From Zygnema cylindricum (Eukaryota; Streptophyta; Zygnematophyceae; Zygnematales; Zygnemataceae): DNA of 64,000 nt. The stretch is from positions 1-64,000 of the forward strand of contig JBBHKE010000302.1 of NCBI GenBank assembly GCA_037447655.1, written 5' to 3'. Position numbers and translations under genes: made by a program. Shown here in pieces: positions 21,738 through 32,185 of this stretch; the first letter of the stretch is position 1, and every line of letters starts with the position of its first letter. Below the pieces are notes generated by a model. The model searched no databases. It was not told the DNA's origin and worked only from the letters and a program-made list of their open reading frames with translations.

Positions 21738-23230
21738 ACTAAACTGGCAGCGTTGAGATTAAAAGAGGGGCGGATCGGAAAATCAACCGCAGGAAAGAAG
21801 AAGGCATTTGTGGCAACACAAGTCATGGGAAAGGATTCGGATGAGGATGATGGAGAACTTCTCCTCAACAAGGAGGCGGAGGTGAAAGGTGAGTCGGAGA
21901 TTCCAAGGAGGCAACTGTGTGCTTTCGGTGGAGTAAGAAAAGCTCCTGAAGAAGGATGGATTATTGATTGAGGAGCCTCTATGCATATCTGTAGAGAAAA
22001 ACCGTTGTTTACCAAAATGAGAAAGATCCTTACTGTAGAGATAGAGTACGAGGATGGGAGAATAGTAACCACTAATTTCGTGGGATTTGTGGATCTGAGA
22101 GTCTTAGTTGATGAGAAGACATTCATAGTCATTTTCTTTGATGTTCTTTTTATTCCAGAGTTGAACAAGAATCTTATCTCTACGTCGGTCTTAGATGATA
22201 AGGGTTTTAAGACTAGTGCTAAGAAAGGAGTCTTTGTTGCTAGCTATGAGAATGAAGTGTACTTCACAACTGAAAAGGGTAGCCAAAAAACGTTTAGGCT
22301 CAATTTGAGTAATGGGAAGAAGGGAGTTTATTGTGCCGATGTAAGTGATTTAATGACGTGGCATAAAAGATTGGGACATATGCATCTAGATAGATTGAAA
22401 GAAATGAAGAAAATGGGTGTAGTTGAGGGAATACATTTTGGAGATAATGAGACCTTGGATGATTGTAGTGGATGTGCTCAAGGCAAGGCCCAATGATTGC
22501 CTTTTCCAAAAACCGCAACATATAAGGGTGAAAAGGTCTTAGATTTGATTCATACTGACATATGGGGACCGGCCAAAGTGCCATCAGTTGGAGGGAAAAG
22601 ATTTATGCTTACTATCACTCAAGATTGGTCTAGATACTCTAAAGTATATTTCTTGAAAAACAAATCTGAGGCTTCGGCTTATTTTAAAGAGTATAAAGCA
22701 TGGAGTGAGAAGCTTCTTGAGACATCTTTAAAGAGAGTGGGAGTTATAATAGGGGGTAATACCCTTCTAATGAGTTTGAGGATTTTTTGAAAGAGGAAGG
22801 GGTTCTACACCAAAAGACTGTTCCAAAGAACCGAGAACAAAACGGTGTAGTCGAGAGACTAAATCGGACATTAAATGATAGTGCCCGTGGTATGCTGTCG
22901 GATAAAAAGATAATAAAAATTTTTTCGGCAGAAGCTATGAATTATTCTAACTATCTCAAAAATAGAGTCTTTACCTCGACGTTAAAAGGACAAACACCTT
23001 ATGAAAGATGGACCGGGAGAAAACCTAATATTTTACACTTAAAGGTGTTCAAAAGTCAAGTGTTTAGTCTAAACAAAAGCAAAATGTGATTGGAAGTTAG
23101 ATGTAAGGGGAAAGCCAAGATACCTACTTGGGTATGATACAAATATAAAAGGATATAGAGTTTATGATCTCAGAAGAGAAGACATCATTCTAGTAAAACA
23201 CTTGGTAGTCATGGATGAAGGATAGTCCAT
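21738..23230 (+). pseudogene. Copia protease and integrase, broken
   Basis: The protease active-site motif (WIID-x-GAS) is hit by a stop codon at 21,969-21,971 exactly where the serine of DSGA would be. The integrase zinc domain is recognisable (WHKRLGHMH...CSGCAQGKA, 22,355-22,496), with a stop just after it. The catalytic core follows (IHTDIWGP at about 22,548). The stretch that should hold the second catalytic aspartate, near 22,745-22,775, is frameshifted and substituted. The glutamate region NGVVERLNRT (22,842) is still readable. The C-terminal YLLGYDTNIKGYRVYD motif is in another frame at 23,120. Confidence 0.8.
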
Positions 23231-23347
23231 AGATCCCTTTAAATACACTAAACCGGTTAAATTAGAATTGAATCCGAAAATGAGTTACATTCAGATTCTT
23301 CTAACCGAACTCCGGTTCAGCCTGACCTTGCAGAAAAAGAGAAAAAA

Positions 23348-25170
23348 TTGACCGAGAGTGACCCTCTCTTGGAGTCACAGCTTCCGATTCAAACCGAGGA
23401 AGAAAACGAGGAAAGACCGAAAATGGATGATGAACGTCCGGAAGTGGACTCCACGGATAGGGGAGAAGATAAAGCCGTTCGGAGAAATCCAAGATTAACC
23501 TCCATTACAACAACAGAGTTTGAAGGAGGAAAGAGAAGCAACAAGAGACTTCAAGAGAGACAAGTGAACAACAAGGTAACTAAGTTGTCGCATTTGAGCG
23601 AACCCCAGACTTACTCGGAAGCAAATAATAGTCTGGAATATAGTAGATGGATGACAACCATTAATGATGAGATGGCTTCCATTATGGAAGCAATCGCAAG
23701 GGAGTTGGTGGATTGTCCTCCGGACAGAAAGCCGATAAGATGGAAGTGGGTATTTAAGTTGAAACCCAATGCGGATAACACTATCGACTGATACAAGGCC
23801 AGATTAGTGGCAAATGGATTCACACAGAATGAGGGAATTGATTATAAGGAGGCTTTTAGCTCCGATTGTAAGATTTCCCTCCGTCCGGATTCTAATCAGT
23901 CTAGCGCCAGCAGGTGACATGGAAGTGCACTTGATGGACATCAAAACCGCTTTCTTACACGGAGAATTAAAAGAAGAGATATTCATGCGACAGCTAGAAG
24001 GATTTGTGGAGAAAAGAGAAGAAAGTAAGGTGTGCACATTGATAAAGTCTCTTTATGGACTAAAGCAAGCTCCACGCCAATGGAACAAGAAGCTGGACGA
24101 GTTTTTGACGAGTTTGGGATATATACGAATCAGTTCAGATCATTCCATCTATCTATTTTAAGACGAGGAAGGTATAAATTTCATTGCCATCTATGTTGAT
24201 GATTTGATTGTTTTGAGTAAATCAATGGAGAAAATTAATGATTGAAAAAGGATCTAAAGAGTAGATTTGAAATGAAGGACTTGGGAGAGGCAAAGTATAT
24301 TTTGGGAATTCAGATGGTGAGAGATAGAGAGAAGAAAACAATTAGAATAACTCAAAAATTAGCAATAGGAAATATGCTTGAAAAATTTCAAATGGATAAA
24401 GCAAATAGTTGTACGACTCCAATGGACTTAAATAATGAAAATGAGGGGAGCTCACAAGAGGAAGTCTTGATTTTGGATAATGAGTTAGGACGTGAGGAAA
24501 GCGAGTTTGTGCAAACTATTCCATACAGACAAGTTGTCGGTAGTTTGATCTATTTTATGAACTCTACTCGTCATGATATAGCAGCAGCTGTAGGGATATT
24601 AAGTACGAGTTTGAATGATCCTAGGAAGAAAGATTGGGAAGCGGCCAAAAGGGTCATGCGATACTTGATAGGAACGAGAGATCTGTGGTTGCATTTGGGA
24701 GGGGATAATACTGACATCACCACTTGGAGTGATGCCAGTTATTGGGATGCTCGGATGAGGAGGTGTACTTCTGGGTAAGTGTTGTATGTTGGGAAAAGGG
24801 TTTGTTATTGGAGCAGTAAGCAACAAAAGGTGGTTGCTCAGTTCACCATGGAGGCTGATTATATGGCCTCGTGTTTGGCTGTGAAAAAAATAATGTGGGT
24901 GAAATCTTTGCTTTTAGAACTTGGATATATGAAGAGAGGAGTGCAAAAGATATTTTGTGATAATCAAGCTGCGATTACAATTGCAGCAAATCCTAAGCAT
25001 CACTTTAAAGCAAGGTATATTGATATTCGTTTGAGCTTTGTTAGAGAGAAGGTTGAGAATAAAATAATTAGTTTGAAATATAGACCGGATGGAGAAATGG
25101 TAGCAGATATGATGACTAAGCTTGTTCCTTCTCCCAAATTGATATTTTGTAGGGAGAAGTGTGGATCGAA
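23348..25170 (+). pseudogene. Copia reverse transcriptase and RNase H, broken
   Basis: RVT_2-type reverse transcriptase is visible from about 23,590 (ETYSEANNS.. SRWMTTINDEM) through WKWVFKLK, a stop at 23,789, then MDIKTAFLHGELKEEIFM (23,937), LYGLKQAPRQWNK (24,050) and the catalytic YVDD at 24,192-24,203. Stops occur at 24,162 and 24,243. The copia RNase H follows: TWSDASYW (24,723), a stop at 24,776, the EADYMA block (24,853), CDNQAAI (24,955) and RYIDIRLSFVRE (25,015). It copied element RNA into cDNA in the ancestral form; five or more lesions now prevent that. Confidence 0.85.
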
Positions 25171-25199
25171 GCAAAAGATAGACGAGAAAATAAAGGGAG

Positions 25200-26276
25200 T
25201 GTTGAAAAAAGGGAATTTTGTATTCTATCTCTTTTGTTAGTCTATGGTCATTCTACAGTTCTTATACTTGTGGCAGTCACTAAGAATTGCCTGTCTCAGG
25301 CAAATAAGAAGCCAGGCAGAAGAAACACCCCCTACAAAGGTAGACTATCAAGAGCAAGAATTGATTTTGTGACCTCTGGATAACTGCTATACATTGTTAA
25401 ATTGCTTTATCCAATGGGTTTTGACGAAGCGTTACATATGTTGTATGTGATAAATATATAAATAGTGACGCGACGACACATACGAGACGAAATGAATAGG
25501 AAACGTACATTACCGCACGAAATACTGTATTATACAAAATAAACAAAACGACATCTAATTTCAACGGACGAAATCAAATGTCGTTCGCAATCAACGGCAA
25601 CAGTCAACACGGATTGAAGGTCGTAGAAATTCAACGGTCAACACAGAACGATGAGCGTAGAATTTCAACGGTCAACAAAAATTATTTGGCGCGCGGCCAG
25701 GATCGAACGGCCAGAATAGATTGCTGAATTACGAACGGACGGCACGCGTGAGTGCTGACATGCCGGAAAGAATTTTTGGGAGCACTTCCCCAAAGTGGAG
25801 GAAAACTAACATGTGGCACCATCATATAGGATGCTAAAGAAGAAAGGGACAAAACAGCGACGACTTATTTGCCACGTGGCAGATCGAGAGTGGTGCCGCA
25901 TAATTGCGTACATAAAGAACTGCGGCTACCGTACATTGTATATACATTATGTAGTGTATGATATTTTCATTGGTATAGAGGGGCTATGAGTAGGTTGTTA
26001 GGACTAATACTTTTTTTGAAAGCCCTCTCTCCTAGAGGCCATCTGCATAAATTCGTTGTCTTTGAACAACCATAACTTAATGCTCATGGGAGCAATTTGA
26101 GTGATTCTTTAAGCTGCAGACTCAAGGGAGTTTAGGCTACACAAGGGTGTAGTCCATCAAAGTTCTTGCATGCGAGGGTGGCACTTATTCATTGCTAAAG
26201 TCAAAAGTGCAAATATTATCCTAGAGGCCTCATATAAGCTTACATTCTGTGGACCAATGGAGGTCACATAATTACA
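25200..26276 (+). repeat. 3' LTR of the copia element
   Basis: Begins TGTTGAAAAAAGGGAATTTTG directly after a purine-rich tract and parallels the 5' LTR, with only one minisatellite unit. Length is about 1,077 bp. Confidence 0.75.
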
Positions 26277-28044
26277 CACTCGTCGCACTATATGTTTTAC
26301 AGCAAGTCATCAACTTTCCATGTTCCATATGCCAACGTGGCACACGAGTTTCGTGCTGCAGCTGTGTACTTTTTCAGTACACGTGTATTTACCGATTTTG
26401 TGAATGGTACGGTTCTTTTTCTGATGTGGAAACTGGGCACCGCATCGATACGTGTTAAAATTTGAAAGCTTTGCTTTGAATAAGTTTCGTACTGAATTTG
26501 TAAGATGACTAAATGACAAAAAGTGTTGCTGGCTTTTACTTTTGTCTTTTTTTTGACACACAAACTACAGTACCGCGTGTGTTTGAAATCACTATACAAG
26601 CAATCATCATTTTAGCAATAGGTCGGCGCACGCGTGACCTTTACGAATAGTGCGGCTATAGAATGTGTAAAGTGTCGTAATTTGAACAGGTAGGTCTATG
26701 ACCCTATGTGTACTGTACACGTATTTAATCCTTTTGTGCTACATTTTTTTGAATTGAGTTCGAGTAGGCTAAGCCCATTTTCGGACCAAAAATTGGGTCG
26801 TAGAGCACGATGGATCTACATCTAATGACCAAAACCAAGTTTTCGACCACTCACAACTCGCCACATCACCTAGCAAAATGAAACATTTCCGGAAAGAATA
26901 TAAAACATTTGATAGCCTATTCCCACCGGAAAAAAATTCACTTCCGCAACAGAACAGGCGTTCGAATAATGTACGGCTTTTTGAGCACCGTCTTTGTTGT
27001 TCTCGAAAGTTCTTGAAAAACCGTACAATATAACTTCCTCAAAATATTTGAGGATATTGAAGTCGGGTTAAGGTTGCGTCTTTTTTTGAAACAGGCCAAC
27101 AATAAACCCAAAAGCTGGAGAAGCAAAAACAACATCCGAACGACTATTTCATTATTTTCGCGGGAAAAAACTGCCCAACGTTGACGTCGTGAAAAACTGC
27201 ACGTTTGTTTTCGCGCCTATGTTTGATGACGTCGAAGCGTGTGACGTGTTGCATGACCCCTTCAATCAGAGTTACGTGCCAAATTTTTGGAGTGAACAAG
27301 ACCCGTTTTCCGATGAGTTCTGGGAAAATCATCAGAATGGGCAAAAGGTTACAAATGCTACGGTGGGAATAGGATATGAGAAAAACTTTTTTTACTCTAT
27401 ATTACAAGTCTTTTTCTGGACCATTGTCCCTGATCTTGACAAATCGGACGAATCATTTACTTTTATGACGTCGTAAAAAGTTTCAAAAAATAATAACCGA
27501 TATACATCCCCATGTATTAAAGTATCGACTTTAATTTTTCGTTTTCACCCACAACGCAGTTTTGTACGATAAACAAATTATTCGTACAAAAAAATTAATT
27601 CTTTAAAATTATACCAAACGTCAAGTCGATACTTTGAATGTACTTCATGTTTGCCGTCATGTTAGGGAAGATTGGCGTTTTCTTTTTTTCGACCCCTGGG
27701 CAAGAGAATCCAGCCCGTCAAAAAACTTCATCAAAAGTCGCCTCGCGAGTGGCTTTCATGGAAAGTATCGCCCAAACAACGAATGAAAACGGCCCACGCA
27801 CGCGCCACACGCGTGGAAATTTTTAGGACGATAAAAAAATAAAAATTGTCGCTTTGCGACCTGTACAAAACTTGTACATGATGTGGTCTGATGTCTACAA
27901 TGTCACGGTCAACATTACTATGTCACGTGATGTCGCGGGAGTTGTGGGGGGACACCATTTGTCACTGTACACGTGTACATCCGTCGCTAGTTTTTGAGAC
28001 GTCACCAATTGCCGCGTGTATTGTAGACGTCTACAACCGTACAG
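26277..28044. other. Spacer with one unassigned 95-codon frame
   Basis: No family was recognised. An open frame at 27,189-27,476 (+) encodes MKNCTFVFAPMFDDVEACDV... with an acidic, aromatic-rich composition. It could be a relic of a TIR transposon gene or chance. The rest is AT-rich and shares short blocks (CGTACGG, GACGTC) with neighbouring repeats. Confidence 0.3.
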
Positions 28045-28046
28045 TA

Positions 28047-28552
28047 CACCGTCGATCGTATTTAGCGTGTTGAACACTAATTCGGCGCCCCTAAATTTTG
28101 AGGGTTTTACCTAAAATAGGGTAAATGATACTAATGTTTCTTGTACGCTAATTACGAGAAAAAAACAGTGTACATCATTTTAATTTATGTATTTTTATTA
28201 GTGTTGAGTACGGAATGTGTCGGTGCGTATAAAAATGTACTTTTTAATTATACAAGTACGGATATTTTAATAAAATATTTGGTATCACACGAAAAATTGC
28301 CCTAAATTGAAATAAGAGTTAGAATTAATTAGAGTGAAAGTATGCGACAGTGTACGAACTGTCAGAATTTCTACTTTTACCTATATTACTGTGAATATCC
28401 TCTCGACAAATCGGTTGTACCTATATTGGCGTTCGTTGAAAAATTAGTGTATAACATTTTTTTCGAAATCTTTCTAAGTCGAAATTAGTGTACATGACAC
28501 TAAATTATTCTACACACTAATAATTTCTACACGCTAAATACGATCGACGGTG
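28047..28552. mobile_element. TA-flanked CACCG-TIR MITE, 506 bp
   Basis: The left end CACCGTCGATCGTATTTAGC and the right end GCTAAATACGATCGACGGTG are exact complements, with TA at 28,045-28,046 and 28,553-28,554. It is non-coding. Confidence 0.8.
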
Positions 28553-28978
28553 TAGTACACCGCGAATCGTTATTAGTGTCAAAGTCACTAATTTGGGTTC
28601 TTAAAATTTTTATTTTTTTCCTCAAATAGGATACATGATTTTAATTTTTCCTTGACGTTAATTAAGGTACCGTACAAAATAGCGTAAAGAACGAAAGTTC
28701 AATAAAATCTAAATAGCGTGGTGTACGGTCGATGTCAGACAGTAGATAAATGTACCTTATCAAGTGAAAAATTTACAAAAAATGAATTATACCAGACGCG
28801 CACGCATAGGAACGTGCGCTCAAAAAACGGGATTATTCTGACACGTAAACTAGTCTGATATGTACGGATATTTAAATTTCACGTCGGCGTACGATTTCTT
28901 ATTTTGTACGAATACATATATTAATGTATATAATCGTACGACAAATATTCCATTTTTGCTGTTCCCAAATTAGCATAA

Positions 28979-29717
28979 GGGTGGCGTTCCATCAGACGAA
29001 AAGTGAGGTTGTTTACAAAAATCTGGACCTCTCCGTACTATGCCGTACCTCTTATTTTGTTTTTGTACGCAAACAACATTACAAAGAATCTTGCCAATAT
29101 TCTCCAAAGGTCTGGGAGGTTACAGTGACCGTTGGATGTTTTTTCGTGAAGCATTCGCTTCGAAAGTTTATGTAAATGGTGATGTACCTCGAGGAGGTAC
29201 ATCACCATTTACAGAAAAAATTTAGCCGCGACACGTTGGATAATGAATGTACGTGTCAAGACGGTAACCAACAGAAATCGAAAAAATTCGCATATGATAT
29301 ATGCATTCAAAAATTCAACGGAAATCACGAAAGTGATCTCGTAACGAGCTTTCGTCGCGCTATTTTTGTTACCAGCCATTAATCACACTATTTGTGAAAA
29401 CACTCATTCGTCACGCGAAAAAGCAGATGCCCTAAAAATAATGAGCTGGCACTTGACAAGCGTTTGCGAAGAGTACAAAATGTGTGTGGTACGATGCCCT
29501 GCTCCGCACGTACATGGTATGCAAATGAAGATTTCAAGTTGAAGTTGGTCAGTGTAAAACATATTTGACGATTTTCAATATACGGTCTTATCTTACGTGG
29601 TACCACTCATTTATGAGCACGTGGATTACAGACTCTGCGCGAGATAACAGCTTTCGAAATGTAGCATTCTGTAATGTTGTTTGTACGATTACAGAATTTC
29701 CTGATGGAACGCCACCC
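28979..29717. mobile_element. PIF/Harbinger-like MITE, 739 bp, TSD TAA, empty site known
   Basis: The ends are GGGTGGCGTTCCATCAG and CTGATGGAACGCCACCC, with TAA at 28,976-28,978 and 29,718-29,720. The homologous sequence at 7,155-7,170 reads straight through with a single TAA-like site, confirming insertion. Inside is a 20-bp perfect inverted repeat with a 3-nt loop (29,171-29,213). Confidence 0.85.
29171..29213. repeat. Perfect 20-bp inverted repeat, 3-nt loop
   Basis: Arms 29,171-29,190 and 29,194-29,213 (core GGTGATGTACCTC) are exact complements around GAG. The hairpin sits near the centre of the Harbinger-like MITE. Confidence 0.9.
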
Positions 29718-29985
29718 TAATGCCGAAATTAGAATACACCTTTAAAAAAAAATCAAATTCATAATTAGCATCAATTACGGTAAATTTTCTTCAACCCTAT
29801 TTAAACTTTGACACTAATAACGATTCGTTGTGTAGTTTTTGCGTACGTAATCATTTATAGTAAGTTTCGTAGTCGTTTACAATCATCGCAAGTTGTACCC
29901 ACATCTACACCCGTCACATTTCAAAGTTCCGATTTCATTTTCGCACATTGGGACGCTTTTCAAAGTAGTACGGAACACTTCACTA

Positions 29986-30472
29986 CACCGTGAATCGCTA
30001 TTAGCGTATAAAAAATATAGCGTAATGAAACAATTAGCGTACTTTACGGTAAATTGTGTTTTTTCGGGTACACCATGATACTAATTTATCATGTACTCTA
30101 ATTTGTAAACTGCTTCGTAAAAAATTTCGGCACATAATATGTCCACGCTAAAACATGTAGATGTACGACATTGTTCAAATCGTGCGCCGTCGCGTTTTTT
30201 TGACATCTGCGTATGCCGGAAAATATTTACGCAATTATATATTATTGTATTTTCTGTACTTTCAAATTTAAAAGGTACGGAATAGTACAGATCTGGCAGT
30301 CCGTACACAATACTATTTAAAAGTACACTAAATTACAGTTATGAACCGCATTGAGCGGGGTACCTCAAATAACGAGCAAAAACATTTAGCGTACTTTATT
30401 CTATTTGAGAATTTGCCCCAAAAAAAGGGGTACCCCAATTAGCGTCATGTACGCTAATAGCGATTCACGGTG
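29986..30472. mobile_element. TA-flanked CACCG-TIR MITE, 487 bp (copy 2)
   Basis: Near-identical along its length to 6,224-6,711, with the same TIRs and TA at 29,984-29,985 and 30,473-30,474. Confidence 0.8.
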
Positions 30473-30477
30473 TACAG

Positions 30478-30527
30478 TCCAAAATATTTTTTCAAAGTGT
30501 CGATTACATGGGGACGAACCCTTATCC
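30478..30527. repeat. Terminal remnant of the GGGCGTGTCC Harbinger-like family
   Basis: AAAATATTTTTTCAAAGTGTCGATTACATGGGGACGAACCC resembles the last 45 bp of the 4,730-5,421 element. The matching left end is missing. Confidence 0.45.
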
Positions 30528-30758
30528 GTGAACATTATAATATTTTTTTCCCTATGATTACACGTGCAATAAAATAGCTGGCGCGTTTGATTTCCCGCGC
30601 CTATTGCAATCATCATTTTTTTGTCGTTTGCGGACCGTAACATTTTGTTGTAACACCCGACTTTGGTCCCCTAAAAGAGCCTTATGGGACCTCTTCTATG
30701 CAACTGTACGGATGCTACAATTTCTATAGCTGTTAGACTGAAGCACACTAGTCGAGTG

Positions 30759-31545
30759 AGGCTGCGGCCCCATGTGGCTAAGTTCGGGTTTTTTTCTGTC
30801 GTCTTCCTTTATAACTTAGCGCCGTACTGCCTAAGTTGCGACCGTACGAAGAAATCGCAAATTTGTAAAGTACAATTTGCGTCATTCTTGAACTCAGGAT
30901 GTACGAAATTTTGTCGTCTTGCGGTTTTTCGACCCACTGTCACGTCATTTTCAAGCTTATCATAAAACACATCGGCACTGTGTTTTAAGCTAAGCAAATC
31001 CGTCTACACCAATCTGAAAATATATTCCCACGTGTAAAAAGATGTTAGAAGTTTTGACGACGAAAAAAAGTACAGGGTTTGTTTGTTTCTGTCGGCTTGC
31101 ATGTTGTACGGTTTTTTTTTTGCAGGGGTCTCGACGCTGCAGTGCCATTTCACACAAAGTTGAAAAGTCGGCGAACGTGAAAAATCTGCGAAGTAATGGC
31201 GGCCGGACGGGAGAGGTTTGCGTCAAGGCATTTTGCACAGCCACGGGTGCAAGGCTGTACGTCAATGATGTCTCGCAAAGACATGCGACATACCAAATCC
31301 GCAAATCGTTTCAAAAATTACGATGTGTCTTGCGACGCTTCAAAAAGTTTCAAGAAAATATGGTGCGTCATCACAAATTGTACACGGTGACAGCCGTCAC
31401 GGGCGTTGTCGACGTATACAATTGTCACAAACTTAAGTAATAATTTCGAATGAACACATAGAGACACTTGAAATCCGGGTCCGCCGGATCCGCGCTAAAA
31501 TACAAAGTAAGTACGCTAAGTTACAACTACATGGGGCCGCAGCCT
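30759..31545. mobile_element. Diverged Harbinger-like element, 787 bp
   Basis: AGGCTGCGGCCCCATGT at 30,759 is the exact complement of ACATGGGGCCGCAGCCT ending at 31,545. The first 200 bp parallel the 3,767 and 4,730 elements (a GTTTTTTTC-GTCGT block, CGCCGTAC, GTACAATTTGCGTCAT, CGACCCACT). No clean TWA duplication is visible because the right edge touches the foldback at 31,544. Open frames are not conserved. Confidence 0.6.
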
Positions 31546-32185
31546 GCGGCAGCCACATATAAATAAATTGGCTGCGCGCAGGTAGTTCCTCACTTCACGT
31601 GAGCTCCACTGTGAGAGCACACACCGACATTTGACTTAGCCGCAAAAATGGAATCTAATCGCGAACCGTTGCATTGAACTTGGACACAAATTAAAGGACG
31701 ACGTACAGCATGTATAAACTCGCACGAAACGAATAAACTTCGTACAAAATAAAAAAGCATACCCGCGTATAAATATCGATGTAACTAAAATGACGCGTCG
31801 TCACGCGCGACCAAATAAAGCCACACTATTTATGAATTAACATTCCTACATTGAAAACGTACTTCACATTTATTCAGCCACACTATTTACGAATCAACAT
31901 ACCTACATGACTACATCGTAATTTACGCGTCATTTTAGTTTCATCGATATTTATACGCGGGTACGCTTTTTTATTTTGTACGAAGTTTATTTATTTTCGT
32001 GCGAGTTTATACATGTTGTACGTCGTCCTTTAATTTGTGTCCAAGTTCAGTGTAACGGTTCGCGATTAGATTCCATTTTTGCCGCTAAGTCAAATGTCGG
32101 TGTGTGCTCTCACAGTGGAGGTCACGTGAAGTGAGGAACTACTGTACCTGCGCGCAGCCATTTTATTTATATGTGGCTGCCGCAG
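31544..32185. mobile_element. Foldback element: 255/261-bp near-perfect inverted arms
   Basis: The left arm (31,544-31,798) and right arm (31,925-32,185) are reverse complements at roughly 96 percent, from CTGCGGCAGCCACATATAAA inward to ACTAAAATGACGCGT. The loop of 126 bp holds a 55-bp-spaced direct repeat (CCACACTATTTATGAAT and CCACACTATTTACGAAT). It has no coding content. A transcript across it would form a long double-stranded hairpin. Confidence 0.85.

Larger units (their letters stand above)
18932..26276 (+). mobile_element. Ty1/copia LTR retrotransposon, decayed
   Basis: Two LTRs bracket gag, protease, integrase, reverse transcriptase and RNase H in the copia order. The flanking 5-mers are CACTT (18,927-18,931) and CACTC (26,277-26,281), a target duplication with one mismatch. 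The LTRs differ at roughly one base in seven over 20,278-20,480 versus 25,740-25,930, so the insertion is old. Numerous stops and frameshifts make it inactive. A purine tract (AAAATAAAGGGAG) precedes the 3' LTR. Confidence 0.85.
28558..29832. mobile_element. TA-flanked CACCG-TIR element interrupted by a Harbinger-like insertion
   Basis: The ends read CACCGCGAATCGTTATTAGTGTCAAAG (left) and, on the right, a complement ending in CGTTGTG, with TA on both sides. It abuts the previous element with 3 bp between the flanking TA pairs. Its right half matches 7,130-7,277. Without the 739-bp insertion plus 3-bp duplication it would be about 533 bp. Confidence 0.75.
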
